Assembly: GCF_001039355.2 (NCBI RefSeq)
Contig: NW_019775869.1
Location: forward strand, 126,001-186,000
DNA from: Lingula anatina
Taxonomy: Eukaryota; Brachiopoda; Lingulata; Lingulida; Lingulidae
Direction: 5' to 3'
Length of the DNA: 60,000 nt
The first letter of the stretch is position 1. Every line of letters starts with the position of its first letter. This document shows, one piece after another, positions 52,001 to 60,000 of the stretch. A program made the translations under genes and the position numbers. The notes below the pieces were generated by a model, which saw nothing but the letters and a program-made list of their open reading frames with translations, made no database searches and was not told the origin of the DNA.

Positions 52001-55000
52001 GTGTCACTTGAGTAGGTTTATCAGGTCTTCTGTTAGCCTCTGTTTTCCATAATTGAAAATGTCTAAATTGGATCTGATGACCTTTGTGATTTGGAAAGAA
52101 TACCCTTAACATCATGCTCTAATGTTCTGTAAAGATTCATATTTTGCCACCCACACTAAATTTTCAAAATGACTTACTCTCAGAAAAATATATATAATTT
52201 CACAGCAAGATATATTTATGTTGGTTATTCTTTAGAAGGTACAGAATTTGGTTGATTCCAAATGATGTTTCTTTTACATCAGGAAAGTGCTCCATTTATA
52301 CGTCTTACTAACACTGGGTCTGGGGTAGGGTTATTTTATTTTACCCAATTTTAAACCAGTTAAGTTTAAATCAAATAACAGAACAATGTCTCTAATTCCA
52401 AATTTTCCATTTTAAATTTTAAAAGCACTTTTTAAGATCTTAAATTATCTGCCAATACACTTTTTTAAATATTAGATTATCTACAAATATATTAAAACCC
52501 CTTTTTTCTAATCTTTAATCTTTAGTAATAATACGAATAATCAGCATTGTATGTAAATCTGATTTGTAACTGTCATCAAGAATTTATTCCAATCGACCTT
52601 GACCTTTACAGAAAATTGTTTCCACTGTACCATTCCCATTACATATCATATGATAGAATTTGATTAAGTAACTTATAAGTTCATGTGACTTTGGTAGTTA
52701 TCAAACATTTATCAGAGAAGACAGGAATGTTATTTTTGTCCTGTCATTTTTTCCAAGTATAAAAGAAACATGATTATTGATTCTGTTCCCTTTGTGTGAG
52801 ATATAAGAGAAGCCCTAGAGCAATCGATAAATACAGCTAATTTTGAGCCACATTGAATCATTAGCAAATACTTTTTTTTCTATCCCCACAGGTGCATGCA
52901 AGGAAATGTACATGGTTATATGTGATAAAAGATGTTATGATGTCATTATCAGGTGAGTCGTGTCAGCCAAATAGCATGTTTGTGCATTCCATTTTAATTT
53001 TGTAACAATGGTACTGTATGTCTTAAGAAACTTATCTTTTGTAATTAAGAACATATTGTCAGAGATGCTGTTTGCAAATATTTTAATGGATTCTTGTCAT
53101 TGAATTATTGATAACTATCTCAACCTCTCACAATTTACCAACTCGTCTGGAGTTTTAGAATTTAGAAAGAATGTAAGGGCACTGAGTAAGTGTGTAAGGG
53201 TATTGTAACCCTTTCTTATCATCCAGATACCGAAATGAGGTTTTTTCCCCACATCTATTTATTCAATAATGCATCTATTTTTGTGCTGATTTAAAACAAT
53301 GAAAAAATCCTTGAAAATATTAAGTGTCTGCATTTATTTTTCTTGTTGCAATATGTAAGCATTGGCAAATCAAAGCTTTTAATTGTCACTTTAAAACCTT
53401 TCTATTTTGAGGTGAAATAGTAATCGGTATGGGGCGTAACTTCATCCCTGAACAAGATTTTGTCATGAAAATTGGCAGAGTTGACCACGAGTGTATAGGT
53501 TACAATCCTGTGCCGTCATTTTGGTTTAAACATTTTTGTTATAAAGTTATGCCTCCCTTATTGCAGATTTTCATATAACAAAGGCATTATTTTGCTTTAT
53601 CAACGATAAAATCTGAACTGAGACTTCTAAGAAAAATCGCTGGCAGGGTTTTGGGGAACTAGATTGTGTCATTAAATCAGTGTTGAAAACACTGATTGTG
53701 GGTGCTCAGGTAAAGCAGAAATTTGACAAACCAATTCTGCAGTTTTTACCTTAAATTCGTAATTATGACGTCACCCATAAGATGACATGTGTAAATGTTA
53801 ATTAATTTAGTCACTGAACACTATTACCCAAAAGAATGTATGCAAGGCAGTAAATAAAGAATTTTGGGTGAAGGGTAAATACTGTTTTGTAAATCTGTTA
53901 TGGTTAATAGTCAGTTTTTATAGCCACTGATTTTTTTCCACAGGCAAAACTCCTCAGTTATTTCGCCATGACTTGGTGATGCTGGTGGCCAGGCAGTCCC
54001 ACAGGTTGTCTTTGCCCATTAACAAAATACCTGAAAAATTAGTGCCAAGGTAAGTCAATCTCTTCTTCTTCAGTGTTCTAGGTTATTGTTTTCCGTATTT
54101 TCTGTTTCACAGTTCAGACCCTATTTCACAAAAACCGCCACAAGTCAACTAAGGTCAAGGAAGCTAGAATTTAACATTCTTTGTGAAATGCCTGTAGTCT
54201 GTTACAGCAAAGTCAGCCCTCGGGTGCTTTTCCAGAGATTTAGATCGATCTAAAGATTAAGATTTAGATCGACCTAACTCCCTGGGGGTTCACGCCAAAT
54301 TGCAGTCAGCCGAGCGGGCACCATAGTTAATTAACCCCTTACAGCTTTTAGTAGGCGGGACAGACGCTTAAGCCGGTCAAGCTGACAGTAATCTAGTGAG
54401 ACTCCCCACAGGGATAGATCGATCTAAAAATCTATGGAAATGGGGTGTTGGTTAGTCCACCAGCTAAGTATAGTCAACTAAGGATTTTAGATTCTTTGTG
54501 AAACAGAGGCCTGGAGGGGATCAAAGGTGTTTACCTGAATTTTAGGGAGTTGACCAGATTCTTTATTTGTTATGGTAAAGTTGGTGATATGAGTTCTGTC
54601 TTGGCTACAGAAGACTGGTTAGAAGACTGTCTAACTTAATAATCAAAACAGCCATGCAGGAAGCTATGCAAATTGATCAGCTATATTTCATTACTTCATT
54701 CTGTAGAATCTGCTTCTGGCAAGGCCTCTGGTAAATTGTTCCTTCTGTTGTCCCTTGGCTGTTATGTAACTTATTTCTTTACATCTCAGTAGACAGCATG
54801 ATCATATAAGGACTAACTGAAGCATGTTTCTTTGCTTTGTGGAGAGGGGGGAATCACAGAAAATGTGTTTTAGTCATGTTTCAGTGTTTTGTTTAGAATC
54901 TTTGTGGCACACAATGAAGATTTTAAATTGGCAATACATTGGTTTGAACTGTTTTTTTTTTTTTATAAAAAGAGGTGGCTTTAGAATATATTGGAAGAGT

Positions 55001-58000
55001 GCACTTGTACTTATTTCAAAAGGTCATGTAAACTGGCATGGGATTCACTTGGCCTTGTTTTAATTCTTGTTTTTTAATCAGTTAACATAAGTTTTCTTGG
55101 GAATAAAGCAAGTGTAAATAAAACAAAAAGTGGGGAATTGTTTTGTCCTCTTTCCAGGAAATGAACTTTTTTTCCAGCCAATTCCAAGGCACCGAAGAAC
55201 AGCACTTGGCACAACCACTGGAATATCAATTTCTTGAATCAGCTGATGTAATGAGGATACAATTTTTTGCTGGAAAGGTTGTCACATGGAGTCCAAACAA
55301 CTTAAGTTTTCGCTTTGTGAATCAGATATAACCAAAATTAAATGTCAAACTAATGTTGTTGTTTTTTTGGTTTTCTTTTAAGAAAATTCATCCCCACAAC
55401 CAAAGTCCCCGACACCAAGGGCTGCTCCAGATGTTGTGTAGGGAGGAATCCATACAATGGGTACAAATATCTGTGTGGTGCTCTCCCCAACAGTGTCATC
55501 TTGATGCAGTGGTATGATCCACTTAACAAGTTCATGCTATTGAAGGTATGAGTAACAACATCTGGTCTTATTTCAAAGTATTAAAACTATTCCTAGTGAC
55601 TAGAATTGTGAAAGCTTTTTCTGAGAGCTTTGGCCTGTATGAATAAGATATATGATAAGTTCTGCCTTTTTTGTTGAAGGGTGGACTGTTATTGAAGCTA
55701 AATAATTGTATAGATATATAGATATCTAAACAATCCCAATGAATTGAAAAGAAAAGTTGAGGATCTGACNNNNNNNNNNNNNNNNNNNNNNNNNNNNNNN
55801 NNNNNNNNNNNNNNNNNNNNNNNNNNNNNNNNNNNNNNNNNNNNNNNNNNNNNNNNNNNNNNNNNNNNNNNNNNNNNNNNNNNNNNNNNNNNNNNNNNNN
55901 NNNNNNNNNNNNNNNNNNNNNNNNNNNNNNNNNNNNNNNNNNNNNNNNNNNNNNNNNNNNNNNNNNNNNNNNNNNNNNNNNNNNNNNNNNNNNNNNNNNN
56001 NNNNNNNNNNNNNNNNNNNNNNNNNNNNNNNNNNNNNNNNNNNNNNNNNNNNNNNNNNNNNNNNNNNNNNNNNNNNNNNNNNNNNNNNNNNNNNNNNNNN
56101 NNNNNNNNNNNNNNNNNNNNNNNNNNNNNNNNNNNNNNNNNNNNNNNNNNNNNNNNNNNNNNNNNNNNNNNNNNNNNNNNNNNNNNNNNNNNNNNNNNNN
56201 NNNNNNNNNNNNNNNNNNNNNNNNNNNNNNNNNNNNNNNNNNNNNNNNNNNNNNNNNNNNNNNNNNNNNNNNNNNNNNNNNNNNNNNNNNNNNNNNNNNN
56301 NNNNNNNNNNNNNNNNNNNNNNNNNNNNNNNNNNNNNNNNNNNNNNNNNNNNNNNNNNNNNNNNNNNNNNNNNNNNNNNNNNNNNNNNNNNNNNNNNNNN
56401 NNNNNNNNNNNNNNNNNNNNNNNNNNNNNNNNNNNNNNNNNNNNNNNNNNNNNNNNNNNNNNNNNNNNNNNNNNNNNAGATTTTCATTCTTTGATTTCAA
56501 AGCATTTTGACAGCAGCCTTCCTTCTCCCTTGAAGTGTTTTGAGATGCTGATCACACCAGAGCTAGAGTATCCAATGGTGTGTGTGGGAGTTAGTAAAGG
56601 GTAAGTGACAACAAGTGATAAGTAAAGGATAAGTGATAAAGTGTAAGTGATATTTGGTGATAAGTAAAGGATAAGTGATAAAGTGTAACTGATATTTGGT
56701 GATAAGTAAAGGATAAGTGATAAAGTGTAACTGATATTTGGTGATAAGTGATAACTGGTGATACGTCACTGGGAATATCATGGCTGCTTCTTGGGATAAA
56801 GATGGACTTGGTATTGAAGAAGTGCTTCTTAATTTCACTTACATTTTGAAATGGTCTGTAAGATATTGAAACTTGTTTGTTTTTTATTTTCTCAGCACTG
56901 ATAGACACCTGCACTTTGACATCATCAACATGAATTCTTCCTCAAGTTGGTTTACAGAGAAAAACCTGGACAAGGAACACTTGGATTTGGTCAATGTAAC
57001 ACAGCTGGAAAAAGATACTATATTGGTGTGTTATGAAAGTAAGTGATGATACCCCTTTCCAAGTTTAAACTAAAATTTGATTTTTTGGTTTCTGCAGTAA
57101 ACGTTGAATGTATAGAGAATGATTTTAGTTTTACAGCTCTTATCAGCATTTTTCCTTGTGCTCTGCAATTCTAAGAAAATATGAGGAATTTGCTGATTAA
57201 ACTATATTCAAGTCTGTGTTCTCATGTTCTGAAATCTTTAAACAATTTTTTCATCAAAAGGCTAGAGATCTTCAGTTCTTTATTTTTAGGCAGACGTAAT
57301 AAAGCCTGGAACTGATAAGGGATGACTTTTATGAATTTTGAGGAACATCTTTGAAATTAATTGTGTACTGATATAGATTCTCCATTTGAAGCCCACATAT
57401 ATAAATTGCAATTCTTCATAACTTCAGCCCTTCTGGAAATGAAAATGAATAGTTATTAGAAATGGGTCTGAAATTGAATAAAAGATCAATCCAGGGAAAG
57501 CAGAACATGGTCCAGATAAACATTCATTAAGTCTGCTTGTAATGGAAATATTGGCACTGTTATCTAGTCTAGCATTATATCTCTTTGAGATGAAATGAAT
57601 CTTTGTGCAGTGATTTCTCTTGGCCTTTATTTCATACAAATTCCAAACCAAAAGCATCTGAACATGATAGGTATTTTTATCAATACTTGGTATTTAGTAA
57701 TAATGAAGTATTGATAAGCTTTTTCAAATGTTTTTATTGATCTATAGATGGATGTGCTTATTATTGGCAAATAGAGCATTAACTTTTATAAGATGTTGTA
57801 CATTTTCCATGATTTTGTTTATGAATTTGTATTTTGCATATTGAAAAAAGGTTTGTTCTTTTTCAAGTTACCATGAAAACCAGACTCCAATCTCATGACA
57901 GTATTGTTGTAAAGTTAAGGCACTGCCAGATTTGAATATGGTATTAATCATCTGTTGCAAGAATTTGACATTTACAAAACCAACTTCTATTTTTTTACAG

Positions 58001-59081
58001 ATTATGTGAAGGTTGTGAACATGAATGGAAAATTAAAATCTAGCAGAAGACAGGCTGCAGAACTTCATTTTGATTTCCCAGTTGAAAGCTTAGGTGAGAG
58101 ATTTGTACTTTAATTTGATACTTTATCATTACTGATCACTTACCAATAGGTCAAAGTCATAAATTGTATAGGATCTGCCTCATTTTTTGCATATGGCAAA
58201 GCACACGTTTCTTTTTGCTAGTCATATCTCTTTTTGCCTTCCATCAGAAACTGCATCATGACCCGCATAGTATTTCAAACTTACAGAATTTATAATTAGG
58301 ATTAAAATACATTTTGGAAGTTGTTTATGTTTGAATATTTCTTTTACAAATTTTGGCCTTTACAGTTGAAGTTATGAACTGTGTGTCAAGCCCTGAAATG
58401 AAGGATTCGCTGTATTAATTTATCACTCTTCCATGTTCACGCTGTGAACATTTTTCTGTCCAGAGGTTGGCTGCTGTTGGCTTGTTTTAATCAGAGGTGA
58501 TATTTTTTTTTTTGTTGTGTTTCAGTGTGTCTACAGGACAGTGTTTTAGCCTTCCACAAGCATGGCATGCAGGGCAGAAGTTTCAAGACCAATGAAGTCA
58601 CACAAGAAATATGTGACAAGTCCAGAATTTTCAGGGTCCTGGGTTCAGATAAGTATGTGGACGGCATTTCTACAGTGTTTTATTTGGTATTATGATCTAA
58701 TGAAAATGTGTATATTTTCAGTATTATATTTCCATTAAATAGAAAAAGAAGGTATGGAATGTCAACATACATGTAATCATTCTTCTTATCAGCTTCTATG
58801 ACAGTCTGTGTTTAAGTCAGTTTGTAAACCTCCCTGCTTATCTATTATGTTCAACTGTTTGTGATGACGCTATAAACGAAGTATTTTACGCAGCCTGTAT
58901 TATGAACATACCTTTTCAATAGACTCAGCATGGATGCTCATCCGCTCATTTACACTTTGTTTTTACTAATAATTGTTTTACTCTAATTACCAGGGTAATT
59001 TTACTAGAGAGCAGGCCAACCAATCAACCAGACACCAATTCAAATTTGTATGTCCTAGCTGGCCATGAGAACACTTACTGA
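31268..59081 (+). CDS. MAP4K3: MAP4K3/MAP4K5-type germinal-centre kinase (GLK/KHS), complete
   Basis: Using one copy of the duplicated exons, 29 exons give 887 aa (human MAP4K3 894, MAP4K5 846). Exons: 31268-31369, 32159-32216, 37645-37735, 38680-38744, 39023-39126, 39716-39758, 40611-40683, 41269-41463, 41708-41789, 42077-42190, 42527-42608, 42810-42862, 43325-43414, 43651-43682, 44869-44907, 46763-46825, 47475-47514, 50318-50569, 50990-51031, 51440-51524, 51848-51927, 52892-52952, 53944-54049, 55383-55545, 56503-56600, 56896-57038, 58001-58093, 58526-58652, 58994-59081. The kinase domain has the glycine loop GSGTYGDV (25-32), Lys47, Glu63, HRD 136-138, DFG 156-158, the activation-loop [11 protein letters not shown] with Ser172 (human MAP4K3 Ser170) and APE 181-183, so it looks active. 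An acidic linker, a proline-rich region ([21 protein letters not shown]3 ligands) and a citron-homology domain (from MGACFSKVF, about 541, to LAGHENTY) follow. The family acts upstream of JNK and in amino-acid/TORC1 signalling. It is likely the co-orthologue of both vertebrate genes. Confidence 0.97.
32462..33202. repeat. 741-bp palindrome with 364-bp arms, ending at a single N
   Basis: Arms 32462-32825 and 32839-33202 are inverse complements wherever I compared them, around a 13-base loop. Mirror-image 61-codon frames at 32503-32688 (minus) and 32976-33161 (plus) translate identically, which confirms the symmetry. An N follows at 33203, after which the element's right half appears again (33204-33360) with several differences and then continues into new sequence. 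It lies in MAP4K intron 2. Confidence 0.9.
32702..32962. mobile_element. Fold-back MITE of about 260 bp
   Basis: The inner part of the palindrome is an element with long terminal inverted repeats of about 125 bp, starting TAAGGCTTCGTTCACATGCA. They carry CCGCCGCGTAATTACTGGCA and GCGCGAGCCAGTTAC near the centre. The independent right half at 33204-33360 ends TATGTGAACGAAGCCTAAGT, so a real element with TIR AGGCTTCGTTCACAT exists. No transposase is encoded. The TIR start is reminiscent of hAT-type MITEs, but I cannot fix the target-site duplication. Confidence 0.7.
33820..33979. repeat. (CT)n/(AT)n/(TG)n compound microsatellite
   Basis: CT units run 33820-33841, AT units to about 33856, and CT units again to about 33953 with an N at 33877, followed by (TG)n to 33979. 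It lies in MAP4K intron 2. The N marks an unsure repeat count. Confidence 0.95.
35825..35874. repeat. (CT)n microsatellite
   Basis: About 25 perfect CT units in MAP4K intron 2. Confidence 0.95.
37001..37041. repeat. Poly-T tract ending in a single N
   Basis: A T run from about 37011 ends at G-N (37040-37041). It is another single-N assembly join in MAP4K intron 2, with no duplicated flank visible. Confidence 0.8.
37821..37935 (+). repeat. Dispersed repeat family, copy 3 (truncated)
   Basis: It starts with the TGTACGTACA/TGTCTGTACAT palindrome-like head. TATGGCTATCACTTGGGTCT, then GTGCACCTTTCTTGTTAACA and AGTAACTGG follow. The order matches the head of the copy at 17922-18300, but the modules with the TGATGAATATTCAT core are not seen. 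It lies in MAP4K intron 3, 85 bp after exon 3. Confidence 0.55.
43743..44186. other. Assembly gap (404 N) with homopolymer edge
   Basis: Ns fill 43743-44146 in MAP4K intron 14. The right edge is a run of about 18 C followed by about 23 A, which probably stopped sequencing. The exons on either side join in frame and match the family, so no coding loss is implied. Confidence 0.95.
45839..46015. repeat. 44-bp minisatellite, four units
   Basis: The unit starts TGCACAGATACTTGTATGCT, continues TGCATACACTCATAC and ends TTGCATTTA. It repeats four times with about 10-25 per cent divergence; the last copy is two bases shorter. It lies in MAP4K intron 15. Because 44 is not a multiple of three, the array gives overlapping plus-strand frames of 60-97 codons with similar-looking peptides; these are not genes. 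Confidence 0.85.
47645..52432. repeat. Direct duplication of 2.4 kb covering four MAP4K exons, split by a single N
   Basis: Block 47645-50044 recurs as 50046-52432, offset about 2401 bp, with the N at 50045 exactly between them. Block 1 exons are 47915-48166, 48601-48642, 49051-49135 and 49460-49539; their block 2 twins are 50318-50569, 50990-51031, 51440-51524 and 51848-51927. Coding differences I found are three synonymous changes (one Pro codon in the first exon, the Gly and Ala codons after the Met in the third); intron differences are small indels and substitutions. Block 1 ends abruptly at the N while block 2 continues into the rest of the gene. It looks like two alleles or overlapping contig ends left unmerged. 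Confidence 0.92.
54119..54509. mobile_element. MITE-like element, possibly nested
   Basis: Outer ends CCCTATTTCACAAA and TTTGTGAAACAGAGG are imperfect inverse complements. The motif AGTCAACTAAGG occurs in direct orientation near both ends. Inside, AGATTTAGATCGATCT (54236-) and AGATCGATCTAAAAATCT (to 54434) form a second inverted pair around a GC-richer core of about 170 bp. This suggests one element inserted in another. It lies in MAP4K intron 23 and has no coding capacity. Confidence 0.65.
55770..56477. other. Assembly gap (708 N)
   Basis: The gap lies in MAP4K intron 24 and ends 25 bp before exon 56503. The flanking exons join in phase 0 (FMLLK to [10 protein letters not shown]) just as in vertebrate relatives, so no exon appears to be lost. 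Confidence 0.97.
56601..56764. repeat. 42-bp minisatellite starting at a splice donor
   Basis: Directly after MAP4K exon 56503-56600, a unit with GATAAGTAAAGGATAAGTGA, then TAAAGTGTAACTGATATTTG repeats about three times plus partial copies. Each unit holds AGTAAAGGATAAGTGA, one base away from the real exon-intron border AGTAAAGGGTAAGTGA, with the donor GT changed to AT. Confidence 0.85.
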
Positions 59082-60000
59082 GAGAACTGGAAGAGCCTTT
59101 GCACTTGAGTTCATTTGCTTCTGTGGTTTCTATGGAAACCTTAAAACAACATCAATAACAGACTCCCCTGTTGTACACAGTCAGGAAGATTCCTCTCCAG
59201 TGGTGAATAACGTAATGGCCAAAAGCTGACTATAATGAGAGAGAATGGCTTAATAAATTGTATTAGTCAGCAGGTGTTTGTTTTGAGAGACATGATTCCC
59301 CCCAGAGGCAGGCTTGGGGCAGACATGGGTGCAATTTCATAGTTCTTCTTGATTGCAGCACTGTTTAATTAAATTCATTAATAAACAATGGAATCACTCA
59401 ACAGATGAAGAATAATGAGGTTCAGGAGTTGATAAGAAACTGGAAATGATTTTAATATGAGTTGCTGGTAACAGTAAGCAGACCATGTTGACAAGCCTAG
59501 TACCACTGTTGCTACTTATATCAGAGGGAACACCAGTTTATTTGAATGCATAAAACATGAGATGTTGCCCATGTTTCCATGTGGTTTCCCAAGCCAAATT
59601 GGACCCGACCCAAGGGAGCCTGTTGGAATGAACGCTGGGTTTCCCAGAACCATTTATAGAAACAAGTGTTCCTGTGTCCATGCATAGCACATGTTGGTCT
59701 AATTCAATCAATTGTCCCCAGTGGCGTATAGAGCCATTTTACACAGCTTTTCTTAGCTGCAAAATAATTAATTAGTACACCAAGATCAGAGGTCAGAATT
59801 GATTTGGCATTTATCATTTATGTATGAGGTAGCCGGTTTGAACATAAAGTACAAAAAATAGTGTCCTATGTGCATTAGAGACACAGCTGCCTTTTCATTT
59901 TATGAGTAATATTTTACAACTCATTGGAATTATTTTGGAAGAAAGCATGTATCTATGTCACTTGGATTTCTTATACATGTACAAACATGCTAACAGTGAA
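59082..60000 (+). other. 3' UTR and downstream flank of MAP4K
   Basis: No further exon was recognised after the TGA at 59079-59081. AATAAA occurs near 59253 (AATAAATTG) and near 59381 (AATAAACAA), either of which could be the poly-A signal. Confidence 0.5.

Noticed and set aside
55568-56604. Long ORFs spanning N runs (also at 18231-18612 and 43633-44271)
   Set aside because: Their length comes from undefined bases; only the short real exon 56503-56600 is supported.

Overview
The window is animal nuclear DNA. It is AT-rich, its genes are cut into many short GT-AG exons, and it carries long microsatellites, poly-T runs and fold-back elements. Every gene recognised by translation is a metazoan gene. 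The protein style and repeat landscape would suit a lophotrochozoan, for example a mollusc, but this is inference; only 'metazoan' is firm. It is a draft assembly: there are three long N gaps (18301-18471, 43743-44146, 55770-56477) and six single-N joins (28507, 28793, 33203, 33877, 37041, 50045), and several of these explain apparently striking structures.

Layout. 1-8526 holds no recognisable exon and is probably one long SPATA20 intron plus repeats. 8527-15871 (minus strand) carries 13 coding exons of a SPATA20/YyaL-type thioredoxin-domain protein; the C-terminal quarter is not in view. 15872-16001 is a short shared 5' region, and C1D (exosome cofactor, 5 exons, 193 aa) runs the other way at 16002-17843. 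17922-18300 is a dispersed repeat ending in a gap. 19910-24740 (minus) is a compact TJAP1/BEGAIN-family coiled-coil protein of about 313 aa, with a probable noncoding first exon at 30531. 31268-59081 (plus) is a complete MAP4K3/MAP4K5-type (GLK/KHS) kinase: 29 exons, 887 aa when one copy of a duplicated block is used. 59082-60000 is 3' UTR or flank.

The genes form two divergent pairs: SPATA20 with C1D (start codons about 130 bp apart, a YY1-like site at the C1D start) and the TJAP1-like gene with MAP4K (first exons about 0.5 kb apart, a consensus ETS site at 31161). Nothing shows that the four proteins act in one pathway; the shared feature is promoter architecture.

The two large direct duplications (26806-28506/28508-30226 and 47645-50044/50046-52432) each abut a single N and look like unmerged overlapping contig or haplotype ends. 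The second doubles four MAP4K exons without shifting the frame, so automatic gene models would go wrong there. The 741-bp near-perfect palindrome at 32462-33202, also ending at an N, is probably a snap-back artefact around a real fold-back MITE. I found no convincing undescribed system. The better biological leads are the repeat families, the minisatellite grown from a splice donor, the upstream ORFs of MAP4K, the Cys-rich ends of the TJAP1-like protein and a relict zinc-finger ORF.
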